NCBI GenBank assembly: GCA_964387355.1
Contig: CAYLWJ010000140.1
Location: 1-22,349, forward strand
Length of the DNA stretch: 22,349 nt
Origin: Calidifonticultor sp964387355
GTDB lineage: Bacteria > Actinomycetota > Humimicrobiia > Humimicrobiales > Humimicrobiaceae
Direction: 5' to 3'
Shown: positions 7,564-16,398 of the stretch, in pieces
How positions within the stretch are numbered: the stretch's first letter is position 1
Layout of the letters: each line of letters begins with the position of its first letter
The notes under the pieces: model-generated
What the model was told of the DNA's origin: nothing
Seen by the model: the letters and a program-made list of their open reading frames with translations, nothing else
Databases searched by the model: none
Translations under genes and position numbers: made by a program

Positions 7564-8679
7564 TTACTTTTTCATCGATTGAAGTAATATCATTTCAATT
7601 TCTCCCCTGTAATTTTCAGGATCAAAGTATGCCTCAATTATTCTATCATGAGGTAAAGAGTTAATTCTTTCATTCATAATACGTAAAGCAAGTGAATTTA
7701 TTTCAATCGCCTTCTGCACAGGCATTCTTTCAGGATTAATATCTATGCCAAAATACTCCTTATAGCCAGCCATTTTCAAAACATAAAGCACAGCTTCAGC
7801 CTGCTGCCACTCTACAACACCTATATTTAAATCTTGGTCATAATTACCTATAGGTTGACTATTCCAGTGTGTATTAAATAGTCTTCCTTCTCGTAGACAT
7901 CTTGCAATTGCATAAGGAGCATCTTCTCCACCCATTCTTATATGGCCAATTTCAGGTTGCATACCTAACAACGGTATTCCTTTAGCAAGTATTTCTTTAT
8001 TAATTGGATTTTTAAGTTTGGATTCAATGTCTCTGCAAGCTAAGAGCCCATCTGCAGTAGTTCTATAAATATTATTTGGCGCTGGCTCATAAGGTTTAGG
8101 TTCAATTGCACATATTACCCCCGGGACATCATCAAGAGCCATTACTACTGCATCTTCAAATCTATCCCACATATCAAAGAAATTAGTGCCTAGCGAATAA
8201 GTATATCCATCTATTCCAGGCCAAATTCCAGCATGATGAAGTTTTTTTTCCTTTACAAATTTTAAACAGTTAACTAAAGTTTCAATTGCTTTATCACGGT
8301 ATTTTTTGATTGGGTTTGAAAGAGATCCAAATTCATATTCCTTTGAATAAAAAATTGCTGGATAGCAAGATTGGAGAACTATACCTGTTTCTTTTTGAAG
8401 CCTTTCATATAAATAATAGTTGTCCTCATTTACTTCGTTAGGGTAGTGAGCTTCAATCGCCTTTACACCATATTTAGCCATTTCTGCCGCCATTTCTATT
8501 CTTTCAGCAATGCTTTTATTCGGCACATAAGCTTCATGAAATCTACCTCCTCCTGGAGTAAAATACCATATACCCACAGAAATCTTTAAATCTAATTCAA
8601 AGCTGTTCATATGTTTTAACAATTCTTCTTTTGATAATTTTTTCTTTTGATAACTAGTATCAATTAATGAATACTCCAT
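7564..8679 (-). CDS. xylose-isomerase-like TIM-barrel protein, probable sugar isomerase or epimerase
   Basis: The 371-residue protein has the signature layout of the metal-dependent xylose isomerase fold: WPGIDGY (153-159), an IEPKPYEP segment with the likely metal ligand Glu193, GMQPEIGHIRMGG with His246, THWNSQ with His271, and a DQD at 281-283. These match, in order, the metal-binding and substrate-binding stretches of XylA. The flanking sequence differs and the protein is shorter than typical XylA, so I do not call it D-xylose isomerase. It is the last of nine minus-strand genes and follows the UroD-type methyltransferase by 235 bases. GGAG lies 7 bases before its ATG. In context it may isomerise the sugar or polyol left after demethylation, or act on the methylated sugar itself; this is inference. 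Confidence 0.75.
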   Translation of the reverse strand: MEYSLIDTSYQKKKLSKEELLKHMNSFELDLKISVGIWYFTPGGGRFHEAYVPNKSIAERIEMAAEMAKYGVKAIEAHYPNEVNEDNYYLYERLQKETGIVLQSCYPAIFYSKEYEFGSLSNPIKKYRDKAIETLVNCLKFVKEKKLHHAGIWPGIDGYTYSLGTNFFDMWDRFEDAVVMALDDVPGVICAIEPKPYEPAPNNIYRTTADGLLACRDIESKLKNPINKEILAKGIPLLGMQPEIGHIRMGGEDAPYAIARCLREGRLFNTHWNSQPIGNYDQDLNIGVVEWQQAEAVLYVLKMAGYKEYFGIDINPERMPVQKAIEINSLALRIMNERINSLPHDRIIEAYFDPENYRGEIEMILLQSMKK

Positions 8680-8766
8680 TTTCTTACTCCATATTTAAAA
8701 TTTTATAAAATAATTTATTTTATTATTAAAATATAATAATTTATTATAATATATCAGTTAATTAAT

Positions 8767-8852
8767 GCTGAATAGTCCATTACTTTGTAAAAAACTTGAA
8801 TTCATTAAGCACAAAATTTTTTAAGTTTTTAAATTTTAGTAAATTATTCAGC
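8767..8852. repeat. nested inverted repeat in the UroD-to-isomerase spacer
   Basis: GCTGAATA at 8767-8774 is complementary to TATTCAGC at 8845-8852. Inside it, AAAAACTT at 8790-8797 is complementary to AAGTTTTT at 8823-8830. The element lies between two genes of the same minus-strand cluster and could fold in the transcript. It lacks a GC-rich stem, so a terminator is unlikely, though partial termination is possible. Confidence 0.35.
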
Positions 8853-8889
8853 AAGAACAAATTAAAATATAACCTCTATTAATAAAATC

Positions 8890-8924
8890 ACTATTTATAT
8901 ACTATCTTTATACACTATCTATAC
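8890..8924. repeat. degenerate 11-13-bp tandem repeat at the end of the UroD-type gene
   Basis: Three units beginning ACTAT occur at 8890-8900, 8901-8913 and 8914-8924. The last covers the stop codon and final codons of the UroD-type methyltransferase gene, so the array runs from spacer into coding sequence. Confidence 0.4.
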
Positions 8925-10174
8925 TCTTTTAATGTTTCAATCATGGCAACAACATTTTCAATAGGATTATTTGCTTGAAGATTATGAACAGTAGTAAAAA
9001 CAAAACCGCCTTCTCTACTAAATATTTCTATATTTCTTTTAACTTCTTCCCTTACCTGCTCGGGCGTTCCAAATGGTAATGTTTTTTGAGTATTAACACC
9101 TCCTCCCCAAAAAACTATATATTTACCAAACTCTTTTTTTAGTCTTTCGGGTTCCATATCTTTTGCTGAAATTTGCACCGGATTTAATATGTCAAACCCA
9201 GCTTCTATAAAATCAGGTATGAGTTCATAAACAGCCCCGCAGCTATGTATAAAGGTTTTCCATTTAGTATTTTCATGAATCCAGTCATTTATACTTTTAT
9301 GATAAGGCTTAAACATCTCTCTGTATAATTCTTTTGAAATAAGTAACCCATTTTGTACACCAAAATCTGCCCCAGTTACAAAAACTATGTCTATTAAATT
9401 ACCAATAGATTGTTGAATTTTTTTATAATTCTCTAAGGCAATCTCACATTGTTTTTCAAATACATTTTTAATATATTCTTTTCTAGTAGCTACTGATACA
9501 TACCATTCAGTTATATCTCTAATACCTTTTGGGTCTTTCAGTGCTGGTCCTGGCACAAATGCAACATCACCAAAACTAGACTGGATCAGACTGGCTATTA
9601 TTGAATATTCAGTATTATCATAAAGGCTTTCAGCTTCTTTTTTTATATATTTTAATTCATTATCATCTATCAGCGAGAATTCTTCTAGATTGTCTTCAAT
9701 ATTTAAATTACTGTCATCAATTTTCTTTTGCCGCATAATAGAGTCAAAATAATAGCCTTTTTCAGGCATCTTTGCACTTGGTAGGTAATTTTTATCTCCT
9801 TGTGGATACATGTAAATATAACCATCTTTTTCTTTTTCTGTATTGAATTTCTCTGGAACTAACACAGGTGTGCCATCCCACAATCTCCACTCCTTCCAAT
9901 TTTCATTCTCAAAACCAAAAATATTTTTGCTTCCTTGCAAACTAACAGTATCAATGCCAATTATTTTTTTTAAATCATCTTTTATTTCACCCAACATTTG
10001 ATATGGTTCTATAACTTTAACTGGTGTATTTGGCTTGTCAAGACTATAATACTGTCTTAATCTATAAATCATACTAACATGTATCCCAGTTGTTAAAGTT
10101 CCACCAAAATCAATTGGTAATTTGTCAGGAAATTGATGATTTATTGCACAAACTATTCTCTCTCTGCTATTCAT
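8915..10174 (-). CDS. uroporphyrinogen decarboxylase-family (MtaA/CmuA-like) methyltransferase
   Basis: The 419-residue protein belongs to the UroD superfamily, whose MtaA, MtbA and CmuA branches transfer methyl groups to or from corrinoid proteins. It begins MNSRERIVCAINHQFPDKLPIDFGG, as in other methyltransferase-type members. Late in the barrel it has FIHSCGAV with His310 and Cys312, the first two zinc ligands of the methyltransferase branch. The expected third cysteine near the C-terminus is replaced by a TVHNLQANNP segment, so His397 may take its place. The true uroporphyrinogen decarboxylase N-terminal arginine motifs are not evident. It lies in the same cluster as a corrinoid protein and an MttB-type enzyme. 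It probably passes the methyl group from the corrinoid protein to an acceptor such as tetrahydrofolate, or is a second substrate-side methyltransferase. AGGAG precedes the ATG. Family assignment is firm; its precise step is inferred. Confidence 0.82.
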   Translation of the reverse strand: MNSRERIVCAINHQFPDKLPIDFGGTLTTGIHVSMIYRLRQYYSLDKPNTPVKVIEPYQMLGEIKDDLKKIIGIDTVSLQGSKNIFGFENENWKEWRLWDGTPVLVPEKFNTEKEKDGYIYMYPQGDKNYLPSAKMPEKGYYFDSIMRQKKIDDSNLNIEDNLEEFSLIDDNELKYIKKEAESLYDNTEYSIIASLIQSSFGDVAFVPGPALKDPKGIRDITEWYVSVATRKEYIKNVFEKQCEIALENYKKIQQSIGNLIDIVFVTGADFGVQNGLLISKELYREMFKPYHKSINDWIHENTKWKTFIHSCGAVYELIPDFIEAGFDILNPVQISAKDMEPERLKKEFGKYIVFWGGGVNTQKTLPFGTPEQVREEVKRNIEIFSREGGFVFTTVHNLQANNPIENVVAMIETLKEYR

Positions 10175-10288
10175 TATATGCTCCTGATATTATCTTAAAT
10201 GACTTAAAAATAATACTTTGTTATTAATAACATTCATTAAATAACATTTATAAAAAAACTATTAAAATAAATAATCAGAAAATAAAAA

Positions 10289-11389
10289 TCATTTAATTAT
10301 TACTTTATTATAATCATCAAAACCATTAATCCTAGATTTAGATTGATATACAATAACTTTAAACTTTGTTTTTAATTTTTCCATGGACTGAAGGGATAAT
10401 TCCCTGCCCATATTTATTACCTCATCAAGATTATCCGGAATAGCTGACCATAGCTCTAATGCAATATTGTAAGTCCTGCCATAGAATGGGAAATTGTAAT
10501 AACCCCTATAGACCGCCCACATCCATATGTATTTAAAAACATCTACATCCCATTTCATTCCAAAACCTATGCCCTTATCAATATTTGTTATCCCATACCA
10601 GCCTTCTTTCATATTTTCAAAACTTACACAGAATGCAGTCCTCAGGTCTGGAGACATTATTTTACTTAAATCGACCACATTACCATTTTTATCTCTAATA
10701 AATGGCCATTCAAATTCAACCCCAGTAGGTAATATACTGTTTCCTGAAAAATCTTTATAATAAGTTCTGCCTTTAGTACCTTCTGGAAGGTCTATAACAC
10801 ACTTTTCACTTAAAAAGGGGATGCCTATTGCAGGGTGATGACCCCAAGTAAATTTAAACTCCTCATCACCCTCATTAATAATAGATTCTTCAAATTCAAT
10901 AACAGGACTATATGACCGTAAAGTTATTATTTTTGTTACAAAAAGAGGTGCCCTTTTCATTCTAACAAAAAATTTTACTTTTATTTTGTCTACTCTATCA
11001 ATAATTACTTGATAGCTCCAAGGTAAAAAGCATATTTCTCCATGAAGGCCTAAACCTGTTTCTTTATAATTAGTAGGAGAATTTATATTAGGTAAAATTT
11101 CTTGCCATCCGCCTTCATAAACATCAAAAAAAGAGCCAACTGGATGTTCTTTTGTAATAGGATTTTTATTATAAGCATTTACTTCTATAGGACTTCTCCA
11201 CATAAAATCAACATCTAGTGGTTTATAAAGCAGTTCTACAATATCAGTGCCTTTTTCATACATAACCAATATTCTTAAAAGTTCATTTTCAAGTATCAAA
11301 CTTTTAAAACCATTAAACTCAATCTCATTAATCCTACAGCCGTAATTCCTATTATGGTGATAAAAATTATTGTAAGTATTCATTTTCAT
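10289..11389 (-). CDS. DUF4432 aldose 1-epimerase-like (mutarotase fold) protein
   Basis: The 366-residue protein resembles the DUF4432 branch of the galactose mutarotase superfamily. It has a GGWQEILPN segment (93-101), LHGE (115-118) and WGHHPAIG (182-189). The histidines in the last two motifs sit where mutarotases carry catalytic histidines. These enzymes act on the anomeric carbon of sugars, but DUF4432 substrates are mostly unknown. The gene overlaps the end of the MttB-type gene by 23 bases, and AAAGG lies 5 bases before the ATG at 11389 (a second ATG follows at 11383). The two are therefore translationally coupled. The tight coupling suggests the methyltransferase works on a sugar-like molecule. 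No signal peptide is present, so it should be cytoplasmic. The family call is fairly secure; the substrate is not known. Confidence 0.75.
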   Translation of the reverse strand: MKMNTYNNFYHHNRNYGCRINEIEFNGFKSLILENELLRILVMYEKGTDIVELLYKPLDVDFMWRSPIEVNAYNKNPITKEHPVGSFFDVYEGGWQEILPNINSPTNYKETGLGLHGEICFLPWSYQVIIDRVDKIKVKFFVRMKRAPLFVTKIITLRSYSPVIEFEESIINEGDEEFKFTWGHHPAIGIPFLSEKCVIDLPEGTKGRTYYKDFSGNSILPTGVEFEWPFIRDKNGNVVDLSKIMSPDLRTAFCVSFENMKEGWYGITNIDKGIGFGMKWDVDVFKYIWMWAVYRGYYNFPFYGRTYNIALELWSAIPDNLDEVINMGRELSLQSMEKLKTKFKVIVYQSKSRINGFDDYNKVIIK

Positions 11390-12857
11390 TTAAGCCTTTA
11401 TCAAGTTCTCCTTTCTTAATATAAAAATTATGCAATTCCCTAATAATTTCCTTGATTTTAGACTCTTGTTCTTCAGTTAGTTTTATGCTGACTTCATGTT
11501 CAGCAAGAATTTTTTTCATTTTTTGTTCTGCATAATAAATGCAGTCTCTTTTCCCAGTTTTTTCCCATTCTGGGTAAGTTAAAATATCAGCATATTTTTG
11601 TACATATTGTTCTTTTTCCCACCATTTATATGTATGTTTTTTATCAAGAAAATGACCAGGGACTGGGCCAACTTCATTTATAAGATCTAAAGCAAGTGTT
11701 TCTTCATTTACATCTATTCCTTCTATAAAACGACCAATCATACCAGCAAGATCATCGTCAAGTATAGATTGAATTGGACTATGTGCTATTTCACCATATA
11801 CACCACCAAACAAATGAACAGAACTAGCACCAGAAATTGCTGATAAAATTGCTGGTAGTGCATGCTCTATACCATTTTGGTAATCAATTATTTTTGAATT
11901 TGTAAAAACTGAAGCAGTATTCCTACAAGGCACACCATAATCTCTCCATATTTGGTTATTTGCAACGTTAAACAATGCACTTGCAATATTTCCAAAATAA
12001 GGTGCACCGGTTCTCATATTTTGAGGATTAGGAAAACCCCAAACAAATACTCTGGAATAAGGTTTCTTAAGTTGAGTTATTACTATACCTGCTATAAGCT
12101 CAGCATTAAATTCTGAAATAGCCCCAGCTATAGTTGCTGGTGCTGTAGCACCCATAACTGAACCAGTATCTACACCAACAGGAAAGCCATATTCAATTGT
12201 CTTTAAGCCTGCCTCGACTGCGAATTCGCTTAAAGTTAAAGGAGAAGAAACCATAAAAGCAGGACACATAATTTCACAACCAGCTGCTTGAGCAATTCTA
12301 AAATTAAATTCCCAATTATAATTTGCAAAACATAAACCCGTAAACTTTGTTGAATATTTCAAGTTTTGAACAAAACCCATAGTCATTTTCATTACTTCTG
12401 GAACCCCCATATAACCAAAATATGGAGTGTAACAACTAAACCAGTCGTGATTTTCCAAAGCATCAAGTACTCTAACAGCGTCAATATATTCTTGTTTAGT
12501 AGCAGTTCTATGCTCACCAGTTCTCGGGTCAACTATGTCCATTCCCGGTGAACTCTTAAAATATACAGTGTTACCACCAAAAATGAGATCATTTTTTGGA
12601 TCCCTAGCTTTTACTCTAAAACTTGATGGACACCGTCTTATACATTCTTCAACAAGCCCCTCAGGAAATCTAACTCGTTTAGTATCAAAATCAACTATAC
12701 AGTCATTTTGCTTAAGCAATTTTAAAGCACCATCATGCTCAATAGTCATTCCAGTTTCTTTTAAAATATCAAGAGTATTTTTCTTTATTTGTTCTACTTC
12801 TTCCTTACTTAATATTTCTAATGGTGGAAATTTTCTAACATAACCTTTTCTAGCCAT
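11367..12857 (-). CDS. MttB-superfamily corrinoid-dependent methyltransferase, non-pyrrolysine type
   Basis: The 496-residue protein matches the trimethylamine methyltransferase (MttB) superfamily in length and pattern: an N-terminal helical part (LSKEEVEQIKKNTLDILKET), then FGGNTVYFKSSPGMDIVDPRTGEHRTATKQEY, and a barrel with GVDTGSVMGATAPATIAGA. The frame is open throughout with no internal TAG, so it is not a pyrrolysine protein. Such members (for example MtgB for glycine betaine, MtpB for proline betaine and MtcB for carnitine) move a methyl group from a substrate to the cobalt of a partner corrinoid protein. That partner is encoded immediately upstream. Here the neighbours are sugar-transport and sugar-isomerase genes rather than betaine transporters, so the substrate is probably a methylated sugar-like or amino-sugar-like compound. 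AGGAGG lies 9 bases before the ATG. Family is secure; substrate is inference. Confidence 0.9.
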   Translation of the reverse strand: MARKGYVRKFPPLEILSKEEVEQIKKNTLDILKETGMTIEHDGALKLLKQNDCIVDFDTKRVRFPEGLVEECIRRCPSSFRVKARDPKNDLIFGGNTVYFKSSPGMDIVDPRTGEHRTATKQEYIDAVRVLDALENHDWFSCYTPYFGYMGVPEVMKMTMGFVQNLKYSTKFTGLCFANYNWEFNFRIAQAAGCEIMCPAFMVSSPLTLSEFAVEAGLKTIEYGFPVGVDTGSVMGATAPATIAGAISEFNAELIAGIVITQLKKPYSRVFVWGFPNPQNMRTGAPYFGNIASALFNVANNQIWRDYGVPCRNTASVFTNSKIIDYQNGIEHALPAILSAISGASSVHLFGGVYGEIAHSPIQSILDDDLAGMIGRFIEGIDVNEETLALDLINEVGPVPGHFLDKKHTYKWWEKEQYVQKYADILTYPEWEKTGKRDCIYYAEQKMKKILAEHEVSIKLTEEQESKIKEIIRELHNFYIKKGELDKGLNENEYLQ

Positions 12858-12973
12858 TTGAATATTCCTCCTAAGCTTTTAATATTTAATTAAGCATCTT
12901 TTATTATAACTTTTTAATTAAACACTAAGTTAAAATTTAAAAATTGTTAATCAAACTACTATATTTACAACTT

Positions 12974-13624
12974 TTAACTTTCTGCACCTACAAACTTCTT
13001 TGCAAGCTTAACTGCTAAAACTGCTGTAGGCTCATAACCATCAGCTCCAATCTTGTCTGCAAACTCTTGGGTAATAGCACCACCACCTACCATAACTTTT
13101 ACTTTATCTTTAATTCCAGCTTTTTTTAAAGCTGAAATTACTCTCTCCTGTTCAGCAGCTGTAGTTGTAAGCAATGCAGACAATGCTAATATATCAGGTT
13201 TATATTTATCAATAGCTTCAATAAATTTATTAGAATCAACATTTACCCCTAAATCTATAACTTCAAATCCATTAGCGCTGAGCATTGTTGAGACCATATT
13301 TTTGCCTATATCATGTAAATCACCATAAACCGTGCCAATAACCACCTTTCCATAAGTACTTCTTTTAAGGCCTCTCTTTTTTAATTCTTCTTCAAGTGGC
13401 TTCATCGCTGTTTGCATAGTTTTTGCTGCCATCATTAAATCAGGAAGCCATAACTCACCCTTTTCAAATCTATCTCCGATTACTGCTATGGAATCGGTCA
13501 AAACATTTATTACATCAATAGGATTAACACCTTCTTGTATACATTTTTCCACTAATTCTTTAATATAAACATCATTATACTCAAACATTGCTTTTTTAAT
13601 CTCATTAAATAAGCTATTTTCCAT
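12974..13624 (-). CDS. corrinoid (B12-binding) methyl-carrier protein, MtxC type
   Basis: The 216-residue protein is a methyltransferase cognate corrinoid protein. Residues 1-88 form the helical cap domain (EKGELWLPDLMMAAKTMQTAM is typical). Residues 90-214 form the B12-binding Rossmann domain with the DxHxxG motif at Asp102, His104 and Gly107, where the histidine coordinates cobalt. It continues with LSALLTTT and a GGGAI segment that bind the nucleotide tail. The length is typical. It shuttles a methyl group between the MttB-type enzyme encoded 116 bases downstream and, probably, the UroD-type enzyme. GAGAGGA precedes the ATG. It directly follows the permease gene, which places import and demethylation in the same transcription unit. 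No reductive activase (RamA-like) gene is in the window, so reactivation of the cobalt must come from elsewhere. Confidence 0.95.
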   Translation of the reverse strand: MENSLFNEIKKAMFEYNDVYIKELVEKCIQEGVNPIDVINVLTDSIAVIGDRFEKGELWLPDLMMAAKTMQTAMKPLEEELKKRGLKRSTYGKVVIGTVYGDLHDIGKNMVSTMLSANGFEVIDLGVNVDSNKFIEAIDKYKPDILALSALLTTTAAEQERVISALKKAGIKDKVKVMVGGGAITQEFADKIGADGYEPTAVLAVKLAKKFVGAES

Positions 13625-13710
13625 TTTATTCCTCTCTGTCCTTTAGTTTACACTTAATCATTTTCATAAATAAAACCTACTGAAATCTTATTCTAAATTT
13701 TATAAAAATT

Positions 13711-14697
13711 TTATCTACGCCTAGTTTTCAGACTATCAAATACAACAGCTAAAATAATTACTACACCTATGCTAATTACTTGAACTTCATATGGAATCCC
13801 AAGTAGAACAAATCCATTTCTCAATACTCCCATTATAGCAGCTCCAATCAAGCTACCTATAACTGTTCCTTTACCACCTGATAAACTTGTACCACCAATA
13901 ATAACTGCAGCAATTACATCTAATTCGAGCCCAGTTCCAGCAGTCATCTCTGCAGAACCTAACATACCTGCAACAACAATTCCAGAAAATGCTGCCAGTG
14001 AGCTGCAAATCATAAAAACAATTAGCCTTATTTTATTAACTTGAATCCCAGCTAGCCTTGCTGCACGCTCATTACCTCCAACAGCATATATATACCTGCC
14101 AAAAACAGTGAATCTTAAAAACAGAGATCCAATCACAACAAATATAGCCATTAATATTACTGGTACAGGAACTTTACCTAAATAACCTTGTCCTAAAAAC
14201 AAAATACCTTTTGACTTTATAAATATATTAGAACCCTTTGCAATTAAATAAGTAAAACCTCTTGCAATACTCAACATTCCTAAGGTTACAATAAATGCAT
14301 TAATACCCAGTTTATTAACAAGAGTAGCCATAAAAAAGCCAATAAAAATACCAGTAGCAATACCAATTAGTAAAGAGAAAACAGGATTAACACCAGCTTT
14401 TGTTATCAAAGCAGCTGTAACCATTCCACCTAAACCAGCAACAGAACCAACCGATAAGTCAAATGCCCCTGTTATTATCAGCATTGTCATTCCTATTGAT
14501 GTTATCCCTATAAAAGAAATGCTTTTTAATACATTAAAAATATTACTCACTTTTAAAAAATATGGACTAAGAATGCTTAAAATTATACATTCAACCACCA
14601 AGACCAAGAAAACTCCCCAGCCAGAACCTAAAGCAAATTTTTTCTTTTTTAAAACCAACTCTTCAGAAATATCCGTTCTTACTTTTTTTTCAACCAT
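13711..14697 (-). CDS. RbsC-type sugar ABC transporter permease
   Basis: The 328-residue protein has eight to ten hydrophobic segments and the motifs of the ribose/xylose/galactose permease family. These include GITSIGMTMLIITGAFDLSVGSVAGLGG near residue 70, FGRYIYAVGGNERAARLAGI (the cytoplasmic loop that contacts the ATPase), and GGTSLSGGKGTVIGSLIGA near the C-terminus. It forms the membrane pore with the double ATPase encoded 77 bases upstream and the binding lipoprotein before that. AGAGGT lies 7 bases before the ATG. The family imports monosaccharides and related compounds; the substrate cannot be read from the sequence. There is a single permease gene, so the protein probably acts as a homodimer. 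Confidence 0.93.
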   Translation of the reverse strand: MVEKKVRTDISEELVLKKKKFALGSGWGVFLVLVVECIILSILSPYFLKVSNIFNVLKSISFIGITSIGMTMLIITGAFDLSVGSVAGLGGMVTAALITKAGVNPVFSLLIGIATGIFIGFFMATLVNKLGINAFIVTLGMLSIARGFTYLIAKGSNIFIKSKGILFLGQGYLGKVPVPVILMAIFVVIGSLFLRFTVFGRYIYAVGGNERAARLAGIQVNKIRLIVFMICSSLAAFSGIVVAGMLGSAEMTAGTGLELDVIAAVIIGGTSLSGGKGTVIGSLIGAAIMGVLRNGFVLLGIPYEVQVISIGVVIILAVVFDSLKTRRR

Positions 14698-14774
14698 TTA
14701 ATTTACCTCTTAAATTTTTGATACCCATCTAATTTATATTATTTTTATATTGCATTAAAATAATATAAAAAATA

Positions 14775-16295
14775 TTAACCTGCTAAACCAATAGTAGCCA
14801 ATTCCATAATTTTCTGTTCTGTAGCTTCAGATGCTTTTAACTCACCTACTATGCTACCACTCCTCATAACTATAATCCTCTCAGAGATAGACAATACTTC
14901 TGGTAAGTCAGATGAAATAATTATTATAGCCACACCTTTAGATGCTAAATCAATAAGCAATTTATGTATTTCGCTTTTTGCACCGACATCTATACCCTGT
15001 GTTGGCTCATCAATAATTAAAATTTTAACCTCTGTTGAAAGCAGCCTGGCTAACATTACCTTTTGTTGATTTCCACCACTTAGGCTAGTAACAGGATCCT
15101 CTATAGAAGCAAGTTTTATCCGAAGTAATTCCACATATTTATTTACAATGTCATTTTCTTTCTTTCGTCTAATAATGCCTGATTTAAATAACTTTGAAAG
15201 TACTGCTATTGAAGCATTTTCTCTTACAGACATTGTAGAAATTATCCCTTTAATTTTCCTGTCTTCTGGTAGTAATCCAATACCTAAAAACATCGCTTGT
15301 TTAGGCGAATTAATTTTAAATGGTTTTCCAAATACTTTTATATTTCCTGAATCTGGTTCAGTAAAGCCAAATAATGTTTCAAATAATTCAGTTCTACCAG
15401 AGCCAACAAGACCCGAAAAGGTTAAAATCTCCCCTTTTCTAGCAACAAAATTAATATTCTCAAAATAAGGCTTTTTAGTAAAATTACTTACTTCTAGAAC
15501 AACATCTTTCCCATTATTTAAGTCAGTTTGATCTGTTCTAGCTCTCTGGTAAAGTTCAATTTTCCTACCAACCATCATGCCAATAATATCATTTACATTA
15601 ACTTCCTTGGTTACAACTGTTCCTATATAATAACCATCTCTTAAAACACTTACCCTATCTGAAATTCTCATTACTTCATTTAATCTATGCGAAACAAAAA
15701 TTATCGATATACCACGTTTCTTTAAAATATTAATAACTTCAAAAAGTTTTTCAGTTTCTGCCTGAGTCAAGGCTGCTGTAGGTTCATCCATTATAAGCAG
15801 TTTTGGGTTAGAGGAAAGAGCTTTTGCAATTTCAACAATTTGTTTTTTCGAAGTACTTAAATTTTCTACAATCTCAGAGGGGTCAATATCACTTCCTAAA
15901 GATTTTAAAAGTTCTCTTGAGTCGTTAAAAATTTGTTTTTTATTTTTAACAAAACCAGAGTTTCCTTTTCCGAGGTTTGATAAAAAAATGTTTTCCATAA
16001 CACTTAAGGTCTCAACTAAAGCAAGCTCTTGGTGAATGATATTAAAACCTAATAAAATACTACTTTTAGGGTCCAACCTATCATATCTTACTCCCTCAAA
16101 TTCAAAATAACCTGAATCTGGAATTATAGCTCCATTTAAAATATTTAAGAGAGTAGTTTTTCCAGCACCGTTTTCACCTACTATTGCATGACATTCTGCC
16201 TTAGCAATTTCAAGTGAAACATCTTTAAGGGCAATTGTTCCACCAAATCTTTTATTAATATTATTTAACCTTAAAATTATATTATTATTTTCCAT
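14775..16295 (-). CDS. RbsA-type sugar ABC transporter ATP-binding protein (two nucleotide-binding domains)
   Basis: The 506-residue protein has the tandem ATPase layout of the carbohydrate-uptake transporter-2 family. Domain 1 shows Walker A GENGAGKTT (40-48), a degenerate signature NLSTSKKQ, Walker B LLIMDEP (166-172) and the switch histidine at 203. Domain 2 shows a Walker A with Arg in place of the usual Lys (GLVGSGRTE, around 295-303), LSGGNQQ (405-411) and Walker B ILIIDEP (425-431). This pairing of one canonical and one degenerate site is normal for RbsA/MglA relatives. No strong ribosome binding site is visible before the ATG, unlike its neighbours, and a long hairpin lies in the spacer upstream. 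Both would fit lower expression than the binding protein; that is inference. Confidence 0.95.
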   Translation of the reverse strand: MENNNIILRLNNINKRFGGTIALKDVSLEIAKAECHAIVGENGAGKTTLLNILNGAIIPDSGYFEFEGVRYDRLDPKSSILLGFNIIHQELALVETLSVMENIFLSNLGKGNSGFVKNKKQIFNDSRELLKSLGSDIDPSEIVENLSTSKKQIVEIAKALSSNPKLLIMDEPTAALTQAETEKLFEVINILKKRGISIIFVSHRLNEVMRISDRVSVLRDGYYIGTVVTKEVNVNDIIGMMVGRKIELYQRARTDQTDLNNGKDVVLEVSNFTKKPYFENINFVARKGEILTFSGLVGSGRTELFETLFGFTEPDSGNIKVFGKPFKINSPKQAMFLGIGLLPEDRKIKGIISTMSVRENASIAVLSKLFKSGIIRRKKENDIVNKYVELLRIKLASIEDPVTSLSGGNQQKVMLARLLSTEVKILIIDEPTQGIDVGAKSEIHKLLIDLASKGVAIIIISSDLPEVLSISERIIVMRSGSIVGELKASEATEQKIMELATIGLAG

Positions 16296-16333
16296 TATAA
16301 CTTTTTAAGCTTTTGCTTTTACTTTAGTAATTT

Positions 16334-16398
16334 AGTTATTCAGTTATATTTAAGTTTTAATTCTAGTTATATTTTAGGGTATATTCAGGGCATATTTA
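16334..16398. repeat. degenerate 11-12-bp tandem repeat
   Basis: Successive units start at 16334, 16342, 16353, 16365, 16376 and 16387. The first four begin AGTT and the last two AGGG, mostly followed by TATATTT-like sequence. The last two units form the left arm of the adjoining hairpin, so the hairpin may have been built from the array. Confidence 0.4.

Noticed and set aside
7564..8679. Canonical D-xylose isomerase (xylA)
   Set aside because: Key motifs are in the same order, but length and surrounding sequence differ and no xylulokinase is nearby.
12366..12843. Two plus-strand open frames antisense to the MttB-type gene
   Set aside because: They are shadows of a well-supported coding sequence and show no family features. 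The same holds for antisense frames at 10527-10760, 13053-13328, 14519-14701, 14851-15069, 15148-15468 and 18083-18331.
11367..12857. Pyrrolysine-containing trimethylamine methyltransferase
   Set aside because: The frame is full length without any internal TAG, so no pyrrolysine is encoded and trimethylamine should not be assumed as substrate.
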